This document shows positions 46,416 to 57,084 of a stretch of 64,000 nt of DNA, piece after piece; within the stretch, counting starts at the first letter, position 1; each line of letters begins with the position of its first letter. Source of the stretch: Cyclobacterium qasimii M12-11B (lineage in GTDB: Bacteria; Bacteroidota; Bacteroidia; Cytophagales; Cyclobacteriaceae); contig NZ_ATNM01000064.1 in NCBI RefSeq assembly GCF_000427295.1, positions 159,843-223,842 of the forward strand, read 5' to 3'. A program made the position numbers and the translations under genes. The notes under the pieces were generated by a model that saw only the letters and a list, made by a program, of their open reading frames with translations, did not search any database and had not been told where the DNA came from.

Positions 46416-49403
46416 ATGGTTAAAAATATTTTTAAAACCCTTTTATTAACTTTAAAAAGGTCAAACAATGGAGTCTTTGAGATCCTCTACCAATCCTGTA
46501 GTTTTAATTCATGGAAGAAAAAAGACGACGACAAATTAAATATTGATGAAATAAATGCCTTATTCCCAACGCTTCAAAACTCACTTTTTGATTTAATATT
46601 TGAAAGTTTAGAAAAAACAAAACGCTTGAAATCCCCCTCATTGTAGACTCCCAATCTTTCCTCTTTTTAAAATTTGAAGGGTGCATTCTTGCGCATGAAG
46701 ATAATAGCCACCTTATCAATACGATGATCAGTCAAGACATGACTGGTTCATGCCCCTCCTGGATCATAAATTTCAAAGACCAATCTATCCTCACTGCGGT
46801 GAGTAAAACAGAGGATTATTTTCCTTCAAATCTTAATGATTTTCGTGGGTATTTGAAGATTAGGTTTCCATTTTTGACGGAAGGTACGCTTGACAATTTA
46901 TTGAATCAAGAAACGGACAATGCCGAATTCTCATTCATAAATTTAAGGTTCAAATCCAAGAACATTTCAGCTGATTACAGATCTCTCCAACTCGAGGAAT
47001 ATCAAGACAATCGAGTCCCTCAATCTAAACGCCAAAATAGTGTTGCTATAAACGGTAACGAAAACCATGAAATAATTTATTTCAAGTATTTAAAAAAGAG
47101 TAGGGAAATCTTATGGTCTGGCCCATTGTGCAACCTTTTGGGTTATGAGGACGGTAATTTAAGAAGTTTTATTTTATGGGATTGGCTCAAAATAATACAT
47201 CCTGAAGATCGAAAACTTGTAGAGGATTTTGTTTCCCGTGAGCATTATGAAAAAGACAATTATTCTTTTACTTACAGAGTAAGAAATAAAAAGGATACTT
47301 TTCAATACTTAACAAATAATATACGGGTTTTTAAAAGTGCCATTACACAGGAAGAAGGTCTTACAGGAACATTAATAAATGCTTTACAGCATAAAAAGAA
47401 AATAAAAACATTAGAAGACAAGAAGGATGTATTACAAAATCTGACAGAGAAGAATTTTATTCAAAACATGATGACCGAGGTTTCTGCAATCTCCACATTG
47501 TTTAAGGGGCAAAACCTTTTCGAGGAAATCAACCATCTGATTTACAAAAAATTAGGAATAAGGTTTTGTATTATTGGCAATTTGGAATCGGGCACTAATA
47601 AAATGGAAATATTATCCATCTGTGAATCGGGAAAAAACATTAATGACAGTGATAAATGGTGGGAAAATTTGTTGAATGAAGAGCTTCTGCCAATAGATCC
47701 TGCCAATAATTTCTTGATGATCAGTTCTGAAAAGGACCACGTATTAAGCCATATTTCATTTTTTATCGAACATAAAATCACTTCGCTTTTAAGGCTGTCT
47801 TTATTCGACACCGAAATGAATAAGATTGGCACTTTGTGTTTACTCCATGATCAGCCTTTCAACAATAAAGCCTATTATGGGGAATTATTTAGCATTTTAA
47901 GAGATTGGATTAGCAAGGAGTTGAACAGGTGTCGGTTTGAGAATGTACTTCAGGAAACCAATTTCATGCATGATGCCATTCTAAATGGTACTGCCTATGC
48001 CATATTCGCTGTAAATCATCAGTTTGAGCTTATTTTAATTAATAACAAAACCCTTCCTGTGTTCAACCTTAATAATAAGGATGAACTGATGAAGACTAAA
48101 TTGCTTAAAAACGATACCAATACGACCTTACTAGAGGTTATTTCAGACTTTCTGAAGTCTAGCCTCAAAACTGATTATTTCCATTTACCCATTGGGGAGG
48201 ATGATTATAAAGAATTGAAAATATCATTCACCAAAATCCAATATGGAAATGAAAACAAAGAATCCTATGTGATATTTGTTGATGACATCACCGATAGAAC
48301 CCTTTCTGAGAAAAAATTAATTGCTTCAGAGCAGTTGTTTAGAAGTATTGCAGAAAATTTCCCCCGTGGTTCTGTAGATGTTTTAGACAAATCGTTTAAT
48401 TATCTATTTACAGATGGGGAAGAATATCAGTTGTCAGGCACAGACCCCAAATCCTTAATTGGCACCAATCTATTAAAACAGTTTTCAGGGGATAATTTAA
48501 AGATCACTAAGAGCAGCCTCAATAAAGTATTAAGAGGCCAAAGGGTAAGTTATGAAACAGAGGCGCGCCACATGAAATTCCTTCAAAGTGGTGTTCCCCT
48601 TATGAACAATGCTAAGGAAGTAGACCGTATTCTACTGGTGACCCAAAACATAACCGAAGCTAAAAGGCTAGAATCAGATAAAGAAAAACTAATAAAGGAC
48701 CTTAAATCCCACAATGAAGAGCTTTTAAGGTTTGCCTATATTGTCTCCCATAACTTAAGAGCCCCAATAGTTAATATTTCATTGCTCCTGGACTTATACA
48801 ACGATGAAAACCCTGCAGACCCAGGCAATAGAGAGATCTGGGAGAATCTTAAGATCTCCACCAATTTGCTTGACACTACCCTACAGGACCTTATAGAGGT
48901 AGTTTCCATAAAAAAGCAAAAAATACCTAAAGTGGAGCAAAATCGACTTTAAACTCTTACTTAATAATATAGAAAAAAGCCTATTCAATCAGCTTAAGGA
49001 GTCCGGAATAAAGATCGAAAAAGATTTCTCAGGTCTAAATGACATAAATTATGTCTACGCTCATTTAGAAAATTTCTTTATGAACTTCATGACCAATTCA
49101 GTGAAATACAAACACCCGGAAAGAAGCCCTATCGTTAAAATAAGCACCTATAAAGAAAATGAGTATTGTGTGATTAGGTTTGAAGACAATGGTATTGGAC
49201 TGGATCTCACAAGGTATGGCGATCGGATTTTTGGCCTTTACCAAAGGTTTCACAACCATGTTGAAGGAAAGGGGCTTGGTTTGTATCTAATTAGAGAACA
49301 AATAAGAGCCCATGATGGTAAAATAGAAATTGAGAGTGAAGTAGGAAAAGGAACCGTATTTAAAGTTTACTTAAGAAACTTAATTATGAATCACTCTTGG
49401 TAA
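46416..49403 (+). CDS. PAS/GAF sensor histidine kinase, two indels
   Basis: Restored length 995 aa. One A is missing at 46619-46622 and one A is extra at 48939-48942. Order: an unassigned N-terminal ~190 residues; a PAS fold ending in I-I-H-P-E-D-R-K (~265); a GAF-like region (~370-520); two further PAS domains (~530-760); then the phosphorylated His box V-S-H-N-L-R-A-P-I-V-N-I (~780), and a HATPase domain with N-F-M-T-N-S-V-K-Y (N box), D-N-G-I-G-L (G1) and G-K-G-L-G-L-Y-L-I-R-E-Q (G2). No transmembrane segment is evident, so it is probably cytosolic. It has no response regulator nearby: an orphan kinase. Confidence 0.88.
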
Positions 49404-49430
49404 AGAACTACGGTTCCAATTCCTTTGGAT

Positions 49431-50157
49431 TTATTTTTTAAGCAAAGAAGCGGCTTCTTCATCTAGAAATAAGGTGACATCTTGATGTTTTTGAAGAATA
49501 GAGGCAGGCATTGAATCTGTGACAGGCCCATTAACCATTTCTCTAATGGCAGCTGCTTTTTTACTCCCATAGGCAATCAGAATAATTTTTTTACGTCCAT
49601 GATAGTATCTATACCCATAGTTACAGCCTCTTTGGCACATCTGCTGCACTATCGAAAAAACGAGCGTTTCCATCTATGGTCTCCTGAAGCAATTGGGTAA
49701 CATGTGTTCTTGTATCGAATGCTGTTCCTGGTTCATTAAACCCAATATGTCCATTGGTTCCGATGCCCAACAACTGTAAATCAATCCCTCCAGCACTAAC
49801 TATTTTAGCCTCATAACTTTCGCAAGCCTCCTTAAGATCTCCAGTGCCATTAGGAACATTGGTTTGATTCAAAGGGATATTGAGGTGATTCAATAGTGAT
49901 GTATTCATAAAATACCTATAGCTCTGGGAGTGTGTTCCATCTAGCCCTACATATTCATCCAGATTAAATGTCACTACATCAGAATAGTCTGTACCACTCA
50001 CTTGGTGGTCTTTTATCATATTGGCATACGTTCCCAGAGGAGAGCTTCCAGTAGACAATCCTAACACAGTGTTTGGTTTGGTTTTCACAGCTTCAATCAG
50101 CTCCTTAGCGACGGCACGGTGTAAACTTTCCTCGTCTTGAAAAATCTGTATTTGCAT
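49431..50157 (-). CDS. nagB: Glucosamine-6-phosphate deaminase, two indels
   Basis: Restored length 242 aa, after adding a base at 49629-49633 and another in the seven-base run at 49586-49592. Converts glucosamine-6-phosphate to fructose-6-phosphate and ammonia. Seen: [11 protein letters not shown] near 33, F-N-L-D-E-Y-V-G-L (~65, catalytic Asp), [20 protein letters not shown] (~135-147, active-site His), and after the breaks [13 protein letters not shown]. Between the breaks the middle frame reads [11 protein letters not shown], fully conserved. Confidence 0.93.
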
Positions 50158-50254
50158 AATTCAATAATAATTAAATATAAATGGTTAATGAGATACTCAA
50201 ATTATGGATAAATGACCATTGAGTAAATTGGAAAACGAAAGCGCAAATTAATCA

Positions 50255-50868
50255 TTATTTGAGAATAGGTAAGTTGAGTTTGAATTTTACAGCAACTAAT
50301 CGAATGATTATGATCAAGGCAATAGATCCCAAAAGATTTGTATCTCTATCAAGGCCAAAATAATCCAAGGTAAGATACACAACAGCACCTGCAAGGCAGG
50401 CTGATGCATACACTTCTTTCCTGAAAAGTATGGGGATCTCATTGGTCAGTGTATCTCTAATCACTCCTCCCATCACGGCACTGAACATCCCCATTATTGC
50501 TGCTACCTCAGGTCTAAATCCCAGGTTTAGACATTTCTCTACTCCTAGAATTGTAAAAAAAGCAATTCCCAAAGTGTCAAATAAAACAAGGTCTTCCTGA
50601 GCTTGGCCATGTGAGAGAAGAATAGAAATGTAGTAATCAAACCAGCAAAAATCGCATATAGAAAGTTGACATTTTCTATCCAAACCAATGGATAAGCTCC
50701 GATCAAAATATCCCTCAAACTTCCTCCACCAATGGCAGTAATAAAACCCATAAAGCCAACTCCAAATAAATCCTGGTCCTTATTCTGAATGGCTAAGGCT
50801 CCGGAAATAGCAAAAAAGTAGGTACCTACCAACTCTAATGCATATTGCATGTTTATTGTTTCAATCAC
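50255..50868 (-). CDS. TRIC-type cation channel family protein (UPF0126), frameshifted
   Basis: Restored length 204 aa, adding one T (minus strand) at 50583-50586. Two homologous three-helix halves, each with the Gly-rich kink and R-D motif: G-G-G-S-L-R-D-I-L-I-G (~48) and G-G-V-I-R-D-T-L-T-N-E (~135). Seven membrane segments in total. Homotrimeric cation channel related to eukaryotic TRIC. Its start overlaps the methyltransferase stop (ATGA), so they are coupled. Confidence 0.88.
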
Positions 50869-51494
50869 TTTGTTCTACCTTCTTTCTGAAAAACAAACAC
50901 CCCCATAGCTCTTTTATTATGAACCACAACAGACTTGGCTGGTTCCAGGAGGCTTAACTGGTATTCTATCATTATCTCCTTAATTAAGGACTCTGTCAAA
51001 ATGAACCTTTCGGTTCCATCAGGAAGCTTTTGCATTAAAAGTGACGACTGATCCAACAATTCAAAAGCTCCTCCAGCATCCGTACACATTCGTAGCCAGA
51101 AAATCCCCCCCTGCTTTAAAACCCGCATATGCTCTTTCAATAGGGCAAGAAAATGGTCTTTGCTTTTGGCAAAATGCAAAACTGCACTACTTAAAACCAC
51201 ATCAAATGCGGCTGTATGAAATGGAATATCCTCTAAATTTGCCACTTGAAAACGCTGAGGGTCAAAATTCGTATCCAATGTCCTCCCAGAAATCCTTGCC
51301 ATGCTGATTGCTGAAGGATTAGCATCTACCCCAACAACCCGATATCCTTTTTGAATAAAATAATGCGTATTTCTACCCTCACCACAACCCGCATCTAGCA
51401 TCATCATTTCTTTAGTAAACCTGTTTTTCAATATTTGATCCAGCAGGTAAAGATCTATGTTTCCAAGCAATTTATTTAACGCATTAATCTCCAT
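50865..51494 (-). CDS. Class I SAM-dependent methyltransferase
   Basis: 209 aa Rossmann methyltransferase. SAM-binding motif L-D-A-G-C-G-E-G-R-N-T (~34-44), G-V-D-A-N-P-S-A (motif II), and F-D-V-V-L-S-S-A-V-L-H-F (motif IV/post). Close to the TehB/Methyltransf_11 type. Substrate unknown. It overlaps the TRIC gene by 4 bp. Confidence 0.87.
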   Translation of the reverse strand: MEINALNKLLGNIDLYLLDQILKNRFTKEMMMLDAGCGEGRNTHYFIQKGYRVVGVDANPSAISMARISGRTLDTNFDPQRFQVANLEDIPFHTAAFDVVLSSAVLHFAKSKDHFLALLKEHMRVLKQGGIFWLRMCTDAGGAFELLDQSSLLMQKLPDGTERFILTESLIKEIMIEYQLSLLEPAKSVVVHNKRAMGVFVFQKEGRTK

Positions 51495-51662
51495 ATTTTA
51501 ATAAATTTATTCTGGAAGTTTTAAGAAGAATTCGGGAAATATAAATCTTCATTTTCAAAGTAATATTTTAACCTGAAATATACAATCTCCCTCTTTACTC
51601 GTCACAGCTTTAACTGAGAAGAACAAGTATACATTATGGCCAGGATTATAAGAACGCATCGA

Positions 51663-52799
51663 TTAAATCACTTCATTTAAGCCAAAATAGAAAGCTGATT
51701 GATCTCCAAAAGCCAAGTCTATCCTGAGGTTTAACCCTTCAGAGTTTAATTTATACCTAAACCCAAAGCCAGCCGCCCATCGCAATTGTCTAAAGTTAAA
51801 CCCAGACAATTGATTCGCCACCTGACCACCACTGCCAAACAACACCATATTTAATTTTCGATAAAGAGGTGTCCTCCATTCCGCCTGGTAAACCATCGCA
51901 TGCTTGTCTCTGTACCTGCCCTCAAAATACCCACGCATAAGATCACTTCCCCCAATCAAAGAAAGGTGTTGAAAAGGTGCCGTACCTTTTGTAAAACTAA
52001 ACCAGGCTTGCCCCGCGATCACCTGTTTTTCGTTAATTGCATGGTACTTTCGCAGATCAAACACCCATTGGGTAAAATTAAAATCACTCCCAAAGACAGA
52101 ATGAAATTCCATCCAAGACAGTTGGTGGTACATCCCCTTTCTTGGTTGAAAAATATTATCTCTGGTATCAATATTCATTGAAATACCCAATCCAGATAAA
52201 TGCTGCCCATTGCTTCCAGGTATATCTCCGGATTCAAGTAATCCATTCTCGGCTTTTTGGTAAATATTGTCGCCTCTGAATTCATACCTGGGACCAAGGA
52301 AGATCCCTCGGGCTATTTTTTTATGGTACAAAAGGTGATAATATAAATATCGAGTAGCATACTTTTCCTCTTCAATAATTTCATTCCCCAAACCTGAAAA
52401 CACAAATGGATAATCAGACAGGACTACTCTTGAATTTAAAAAGGAATTATTCTGGTCCATCCACAGGTCAACTTCACCTGAAACAATTACCTGATTTTTC
52501 AGGGTATAAAGAAGCGTGAGAGGAAGGGAAGATGGTCGGGTTTTGGTTTTAGACGCTAAATCCCCCAGATTAAAAACTTTCATGGCACGTCCTCCAATCC
52601 CCAAGCTGGTTTCCGGCGCATAAGTAATTGCAGGAATGAACGTCCATGTATCTGTACTTACTTTGTCAACCAAATCATCTGCAAAGCCAAACAGCTTATC
52701 AATAATCGCTATATCTGTTGAAAGAGTATCTGCTTCCTGAGCAAATGCCAGGTTGCTATGTAGCATTAGTAGCAGAAAAAAAGCGTTGATTCTCCCCAT
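51663..52799 (-). CDS. BamA/TamA-family outer-membrane barrel protein
   Basis: 378 aa with a Sec signal peptide (ends F-A-Q). The sequence is a bacterial surface antigen (D15/Omp85 C-terminal) barrel: aromatic-alternating strands, G-L-G-I-S-M-N-I-D-T-R-D-N-I-F, and M-R-G-Y-F-E-G-R-Y-R-D (the VRGF-like lid-lock motif with Arg). No POTRA domains are present, so it is a stand-alone patatin/ShlB-type barrel and not the assembly factor BamA. Confidence 0.85.
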   Translation of the reverse strand: MGRINAFFLLLMLHSNLAFAQEADTLSTDIAIIDKLFGFADDLVDKVSTDTWTFIPAITYAPETSLGIGGRAMKVFNLGDLASKTKTRPSSLPLTLLYTLKNQVIVSGEVDLWMDQNNSFLNSRVVLSDYPFVFSGLGNEIIEEEKYATRYLYYHLLYHKKIARGIFLGPRYEFRGDNIYQKAENGLLESGDIPGSNGQHLSGLGISMNIDTRDNIFQPRKGMYHQLSWMEFHSVFGSDFNFTQWVFDLRKYHAINEKQVIAGQAWFSFTKGTAPFQHLSLIGGSDLMRGYFEGRYRDKHAMVYQAEWRTPLYRKLNMVLFGSGGQVANQLSGFNFRQLRWAAGFGFRYKLNSEGLNLRIDLAFGDQSAFYFGLNEVI

Positions 52800-52838
52800 T
52801 TGGCCACGAAGTTACCATTAATATGCCTCATAGCCGAA

Positions 52839-52876
52839 ATTTGTCTGAAGGGATTTTAGACTCCCTTCAGACAAAT
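52839..52876. terminator. Large hairpin between the TonB receptor and barrel genes
   Basis: Perfect 15-bp stem (52839-52853 with 52862-52876) and an 8-base loop, 20 bp past the receptor stop codon. The U-run is poor, so it may be a terminator, an attenuator or an mRNA end-protecting hairpin. Confidence 0.65.
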
Positions 52877-52896
52877 ATTATACCATCGGATAAAAA

Positions 52897-55299
52897 TCAA
52901 AATTCCACAATTACTCCAACTGTAGGGAGCACTGTACCTGCGGGATTGGCAACTTCTCTTATTAAATAGCGACTCGGATCATCGGGATTTACTACAAATC
53001 CATCCTGATCATTTCGTTGAGGGATTAAATTGGCCTGCTGTTCGGCCTGAAAATTATAGGCGTTTTGTATGTCAAAATACAAATTGAGATTCCATTTATT
53101 GTAAAAATATTTCTTATCTACCCTTAAATCCAACTGGTGAAAGCTTTTAAGGCGTTCCCCATTGATCCTTGTATAGTCAAGTTGCCCTCTGCTGAAAAGG
53201 TCCCAATTGGCACGCAAAGAGGAAGATTCCAGGTCATAAGGGGTATAAGGAGTTCCTCCCAAAAACCTCCACCTGGCACCAATTTCCCAATCTCTTTTGA
53301 ATCGCTTACCTGCCGTTAGACTTACAATAAATCGATTGTCCCATGACGAAGGAAGGTATCCTGTCGATGGATTGGTGAATTCACTTCTTACAAGTGTAAG
53401 TGCTGCTATTCCATAAAACCCTTTAAATAGTCGTTGTTGGGCAAGTAATTCCAATCCATAGGCCCTTCCCTTTGCATCAGAAGTTACAGGTTCATTGCCT
53501 ATCACTCCAAAATCAGCTCCGAGATTTGCCAAGGCAATTCCGTTCCTAATAGAACTAGGGTAATTTGCGTAACTTTTATAAAAAACCTCAGCGGAAAATT
53601 TTCGGTTTTTCGCTGGATACTGCCATTCAAACCCTGTGATATAATGGGTGCTCCTCATAAACTTAACATCATTGTCTTGATTGACATAAGCCCCTTCATT
53701 GTTCTGGTACCCCAATACTGTATAAGGAGGTTTCTGGTAATAAATGCCTGCATTTGCATTCCAAAACAAATTGTCTTTCAGTTGGTAACTGGTAGAAAAT
53801 CTGGGACTAAGTTGATTCAATGGATTCTTGGCAGTCTTTCCAAAATCACTCCCATCCATTCTCACACCCAAATTGACAACAAGACGATCATCTAAATACT
53901 TCTTACTCCCCATCAAAAACCCACCGTAACTATTAAAAAGGGAGATGGTAGTGACATCACGAGGCATTCCATCTTCATCAGGAAATTGAGTATCGTAATT
54001 TTCTATCAAGTAGCGACTGAATTCATAATTCACGCCATATTGAAGGGTGTAACCATCTGAAAAAATACTATTCTCTGCCCTAAACTTGTTTTCACTCTCT
54101 TGGGACAGATAATTATATTGCAAGTTGTCTTCACTAGATTCATCGTTCCCTGCATATTTGTAGGATTGGTTATTGAGCATGTTTCTGCTCAAAATGAAAG
54201 TCCAGAATCCATTGTCTCTAAAACGTTTTAATTTTGCTCCCGTCGCATAATTCCACTGAGTTGAGATGGGCAGGTTATCTAGTAAATACAATCTGTCTTC
54301 TTTATCCTCTTTGGTTTCATCATCTGGAACATCAAAATTGAGCGCGAATTGGTCAATGGCTCCCACTCCTAAAACCGTCAATTCTGTTTTAGCATTGATT
54401 TTCGTTTTGGTCTTAAAGGTGAAATCATTAAATGTGGGTAAAAAAGGCAATCCGATCAACCTGAACAGCGCCTGGAGATAAGACCTCCTTGCTGAAAAGA
54501 TATAAGTTGTTTTTTCACCTATAGGCCCTTCGTTGGATAGCGTGATTTCACTCGCTCCCAATGTAACCTGGGTAAGCATCTTGTCGCGCCGACCATCTTT
54601 TAATTGAAACTCGAAAAAGGAACTCAGCGCATTCATCCTATTGGCGGGAAAACCTCCACTCAATACTTCTACATTCTTTATCAGGTTTACGTTTAAAATC
54701 CCCACAGGCCCCCCTGATGAACCTTGGGTAGCAAAATGGTTTATTACAGGCACTTCTATTTCATCAATGAAGAATTTATTTTCATTGGGGGCACCTCCAC
54801 GAATAATAATATCATTTCTGAAACTTGCAGAACTTGCTACTCCTGGCAGGGACTGTATCACCCTACTAATGTCTCTATTTCCACCTGGGTACCTTTCTAT
54901 TTCATTGGCGTTAAGCTGTCTAACAGAAATAGGCTTTTCTTCCGTTCTGCTAAATGTAGCATCCACAATTACTTCTTGAAGGTTGGACGCATCCTCTTCC
55001 AACTCAAAGTCCAATTGAACCGCACTGGCTTTAGTTACCTGAACCTCAAATACGGTTTTTGCCTTAAAGCCAACAAACGAAGCCTTCAGATTATACAACC
55101 CAGGCTCTAATCCATTGATTACATAATTTCCGTCTAGATCAGATACCGCTCCGATTTCTAATCCCTGGACAATAATGTTTGCAAAAGGAATAGGGTCGTT
55201 GTTGATTGGGTTAATTATTTTCCCTTGTATGGTCCCCTCTTGTGCGTGTAAAGTGAGGAAAGATAAAAACAATAGGGTTAATAGTAAAAGCTTCTTCAT
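52897..55299 (-). CDS. TonB-dependent receptor with carboxypeptidase-like N-terminal domain
   Basis: 800 aa from M-K-K-L-L-L-L at 55299, chosen for its signal peptide (ends L-H-A-Q). CarboxypepD_reg-like domain (G-T-I-Q-G-K-I-I-N-P ... G-L-Y-N-L-K-A-S-F-V-G-F, ~20-100), plug (R-V-I-Q-S-L-P-G-V, I-I-I-R-G-G-A-P-N-E-N-K-F-F-I-D, V-L-S-G-G-F-P-A), and a 22-strand-type barrel ending in V-I-V-E-F. No SusD partner. Ligand unknown. It is followed downstream by a hairpin and then the barrel-protein gene. Confidence 0.92.
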   Translation of the reverse strand: MKKLLLLTLLFLSFLTLHAQEGTIQGKIINPINNDPIPFANIIVQGLEIGAVSDLDGNYVINGLEPGLYNLKASFVGFKAKTVFEVQVTKASAVQLDFELEEDASNLQEVIVDATFSRTEEKPISVRQLNANEIERYPGGNRDISRVIQSLPGVASSASFRNDIIIRGGAPNENKFFIDEIEVPVINHFATQGSSGGPVGILNVNLIKNVEVLSGGFPANRMNALSSFFEFQLKDGRRDKMLTQVTLGASEITLSNEGPIGEKTTYIFSARRSYLQALFRLIGLPFLPTFNDFTFKTKTKINAKTELTVLGVGAIDQFALNFDVPDDETKEDKEDRLYLLDNLPISTQWNYATGAKLKRFRDNGFWTFILSRNMLNNQSYKYAGNDESSEDNLQYNYLSQESENKFRAENSIFSDGYTLQYGVNYEFSRYLIENYDTQFPDEDGMPRDVTTISLFNSYGGFLMGSKKYLDDRLVVNLGVRMDGSDFGKTAKNPLNQLSPRFSTSYQLKDNLFWNANAGIYYQKPPYTVLGYQNNEGAYVNQDNDVKFMRSTHYITGFEWQYPAKNRKFSAEVFYKSYANYPSSIRNGIALANLGADFGVIGNEPVTSDAKGRAYGLELLAQQRLFKGFYGIAALTLVRSEFTNPSTGYLPSSWDNRFIVSLTAGKRFKRDWEIGARWRFLGGTPYTPYDLESSSLRANWDLFSRGQLDYTRINGERLKSFHQLDLRVDKKYFYNKWNLNLYFDIQNAYNFQAEQQANLIPQRNDQDGFVVNPDDPSRYLIREVANPAGTVLPTVGVIVEF

Positions 55300-55336
55300 A
55301 GCAATGGGTTGAGACACAATTCGTAATGGGTTTTGA

Positions 55337-55359
55337 CAATCAGGCAGATTACCTGATTG
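55337..55359 (-). terminator. Small hairpin just after crtW
   Basis: 8-bp stem CAATCAGG/CCTGATTG with a 7-base loop, directly adjoining the restored crtW stop (55360-55362). On the minus strand it is followed by only four U in AAAACCC, so it is a weak terminator. Confidence 0.45.
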
Positions 55360-56074
55360 TTAGTTAGAAAGATTTTTGGTTTTCCACAGCCTCCACCACG
55401 GTGCATATGGAAATTCATGATGTTCAAAGTGATAACCAAAAAATAACAAGAAAGGAATGCCCATAAATGGTTTTTCTTTAAAGTGCCTGAATGGTGTTTG
55501 TTGCTGTGCATTCCCTTATGCGGCAAATACGTGCCAAAATAAAACAATTGAAGGGTAGACAATATCGCAGGCAACATCCAAAACAGCACTAAATTAGGTA
55601 CTGGAAAAACAAGTTTCAGCAAATTGAAGGTAACTGCCATTAAAAGGAATTGCCATATATTTAAATAATTCAGAATGAAACTCAGGTACCAGGGGAGAAA
55701 TTTCCCCGATGAATGGAAGTCTGGGTCACCATCTGTTGCCACGTGATTGTGGTGTTTATGATGGTTGGGAAATAACTTCCAATAGAAATTGAAAGAAAAC
55801 AACATGGCTGAAAACCATCCAATAAAATAATTTAATTTTTATTCCCTGATACTACGCCATGCATGGCATCATGGGCTGTAATAAAAAGCCCTGTATAGAG
55901 ATGCATCTGCACCAAAATACCAAGGTAAAGGAACGGGTTTGAATAATCTACTTGAAGGTGAAGTAATAACAGCAATGAAGTTGTCCACAGGGCAATAATA
56001 GAAAAAGCGATAATAACACCTTTAGGATCAACCGATGAAGACAACTGCCGTTTTAACGTAATATTCATGGACAC
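55360..56074 (-). CDS. crtW: Beta-carotene ketolase (CrtW-type), two indels
   Basis: Restored length 238 aa, after adding one A at 55836-55840 and one T at 55438-55443 (both in runs). Membrane fatty-acid-desaturase-superfamily di-iron enzyme: H-D-A-M-H (residues 68-72), H-H-K-H-H-N-H (~107-113), L-P-H-K-G-M-H-S-N-K-H-H, and, only after the second correction, F-G-Y-H-F-E-H-H-E-F-P-Y-A-P-W-W, all eight-plus His ligands of the family. It adds keto groups to beta-ionone rings. It starts 28 bp after ispH and is the last gene of the carotenoid operon. The C-terminus as sequenced is out of frame and lacks the last His cluster. Confidence 0.85.
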
Positions 56075-56102
56075 AATTAAAAATTAAAAGATCAAAAAAC
56101 TA

Positions 56103-56948
56103 TTAAAAGGTTTTAATCGTTTCCTCAACTTTCTGCATTAACCACATTGGTGTCGAGGTGGCGCCACAAATCCCAACACTTTCCCCGGCTTTAAACCATT
56201 TGGCATCTACCTCTTCAGGGCAAGATACAAAATAGGTTTGTGGGTTCTTTTCTTTGCAGACATTGAACAATACTTTTCCATTGGAAGATTTAGTGCCACT
56301 TACAAAGACAATATGGTCAAACTTGGCCGCAAATCCTCTAAGCTCTTTGTCACGATTAGACACCTGTCTGCAAATCGTATCATTGGTATTAATGGTGATA
56401 CCGTTGTCCGTTAACACCTTATTTATTTCATAAAACTTGTCTGTGCTCTTAGTGGTCTGACTGTACAGTGTGATGTTTTTTGGCAGGTTGGGAAGATCAA
56501 GTTCCTCGATATCTTGAAAAACAACTGCTTTATTTCTTGTTTGACCAAGAAGTCCTATAACCTCAGCATGCCCATGCTTCCCGTAGATGTAGATGTTTTC
56601 ATCTTTATCAAAGGAGTTTTTGATCCTGTTTTGAAGCTTCAATACCACAGGACAGCTGGCATCTACCAAGGTAAGGTTATTATTAATGGCCAATTCATAA
56701 GTAGCCGGTGGCTCACCATGTGCCCTAATCAAAACCTTTTTATTTGTTAATTTCTGGAGCTCCTCATGATTGATTATAATCAGACCTTTCTTGGTCAACC
56801 TTTTGACCTCCTCATCATTATGGACTATATCTCCCAAGCAATAAAGGAGGCCTTCATCGTCTAAAATTTCTTCAGCCATTTCAATGGCATAAACTACACC
56901 AAAGCAAAAGCCTGAATACTGATCAATATGTACATCCAATTTCAACAT
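56103..56948 (-). CDS. ispH: 4-hydroxy-3-methylbut-2-enyl diphosphate reductase
   Basis: 281 aa from the Met at 56948; the 22-residue extension in the longer frame is not conserved. Last enzyme of the MEP pathway, a [4Fe-4S] protein. Cluster Cys are in S-G-F-C-F-G-V (~13), V-D-A-S-C-P-V-V (~95) and G-I-C-G-A-T-S-T-P (~268). H-G-E-P-P-A-T and the S-Q-T-T-K-S-T segment also match. It lies between crtB and crtW, an arrangement that supplies isoprenoid precursor together with the carotenoid enzymes. Confidence 0.95.
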   Translation of the reverse strand: MLKLDVHIDQYSGFCFGVVYAIEMAEEILDDEGLLYCLGDIVHNDEEVKRLTKKGLIIINHEELQKLTNKKVLIRAHGEPPATYELAINNNLTLVDASCPVVLKLQNRIKNSFDKDENIYIYGKHGHAEVIGLLGQTRNKAVVFQDIEELDLPNLPKNITLYSQTTKSTDKFYEINKVLTDNGITINTNDTICRQVSNRDKELRGFAAKFDHIVFVSGTKSSNGKVLFNVCKEKNPQTYFVSCPEEVDAKWFKAGESVGICGATSTPMWLMQKVEETIKTF

Positions 56949-57084
56949 ATCTATTAAACCAACTTTGTAATCAAATGTTTTTTTAATGCTCCTCTTTTTC
57001 AGATTAAGATACATGGTAGAAGTATCTTAATAAACAAACGTTATCAACTATCCAAACAGTTCCGGACGAAAAGGTCTAATTTCA

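Noticed and set aside
51663..52799. Essential outer-membrane assembly factor BamA
   Set aside because: It is only 378 aa with no POTRA domains; it is a stand-alone barrel of the same superfamily.
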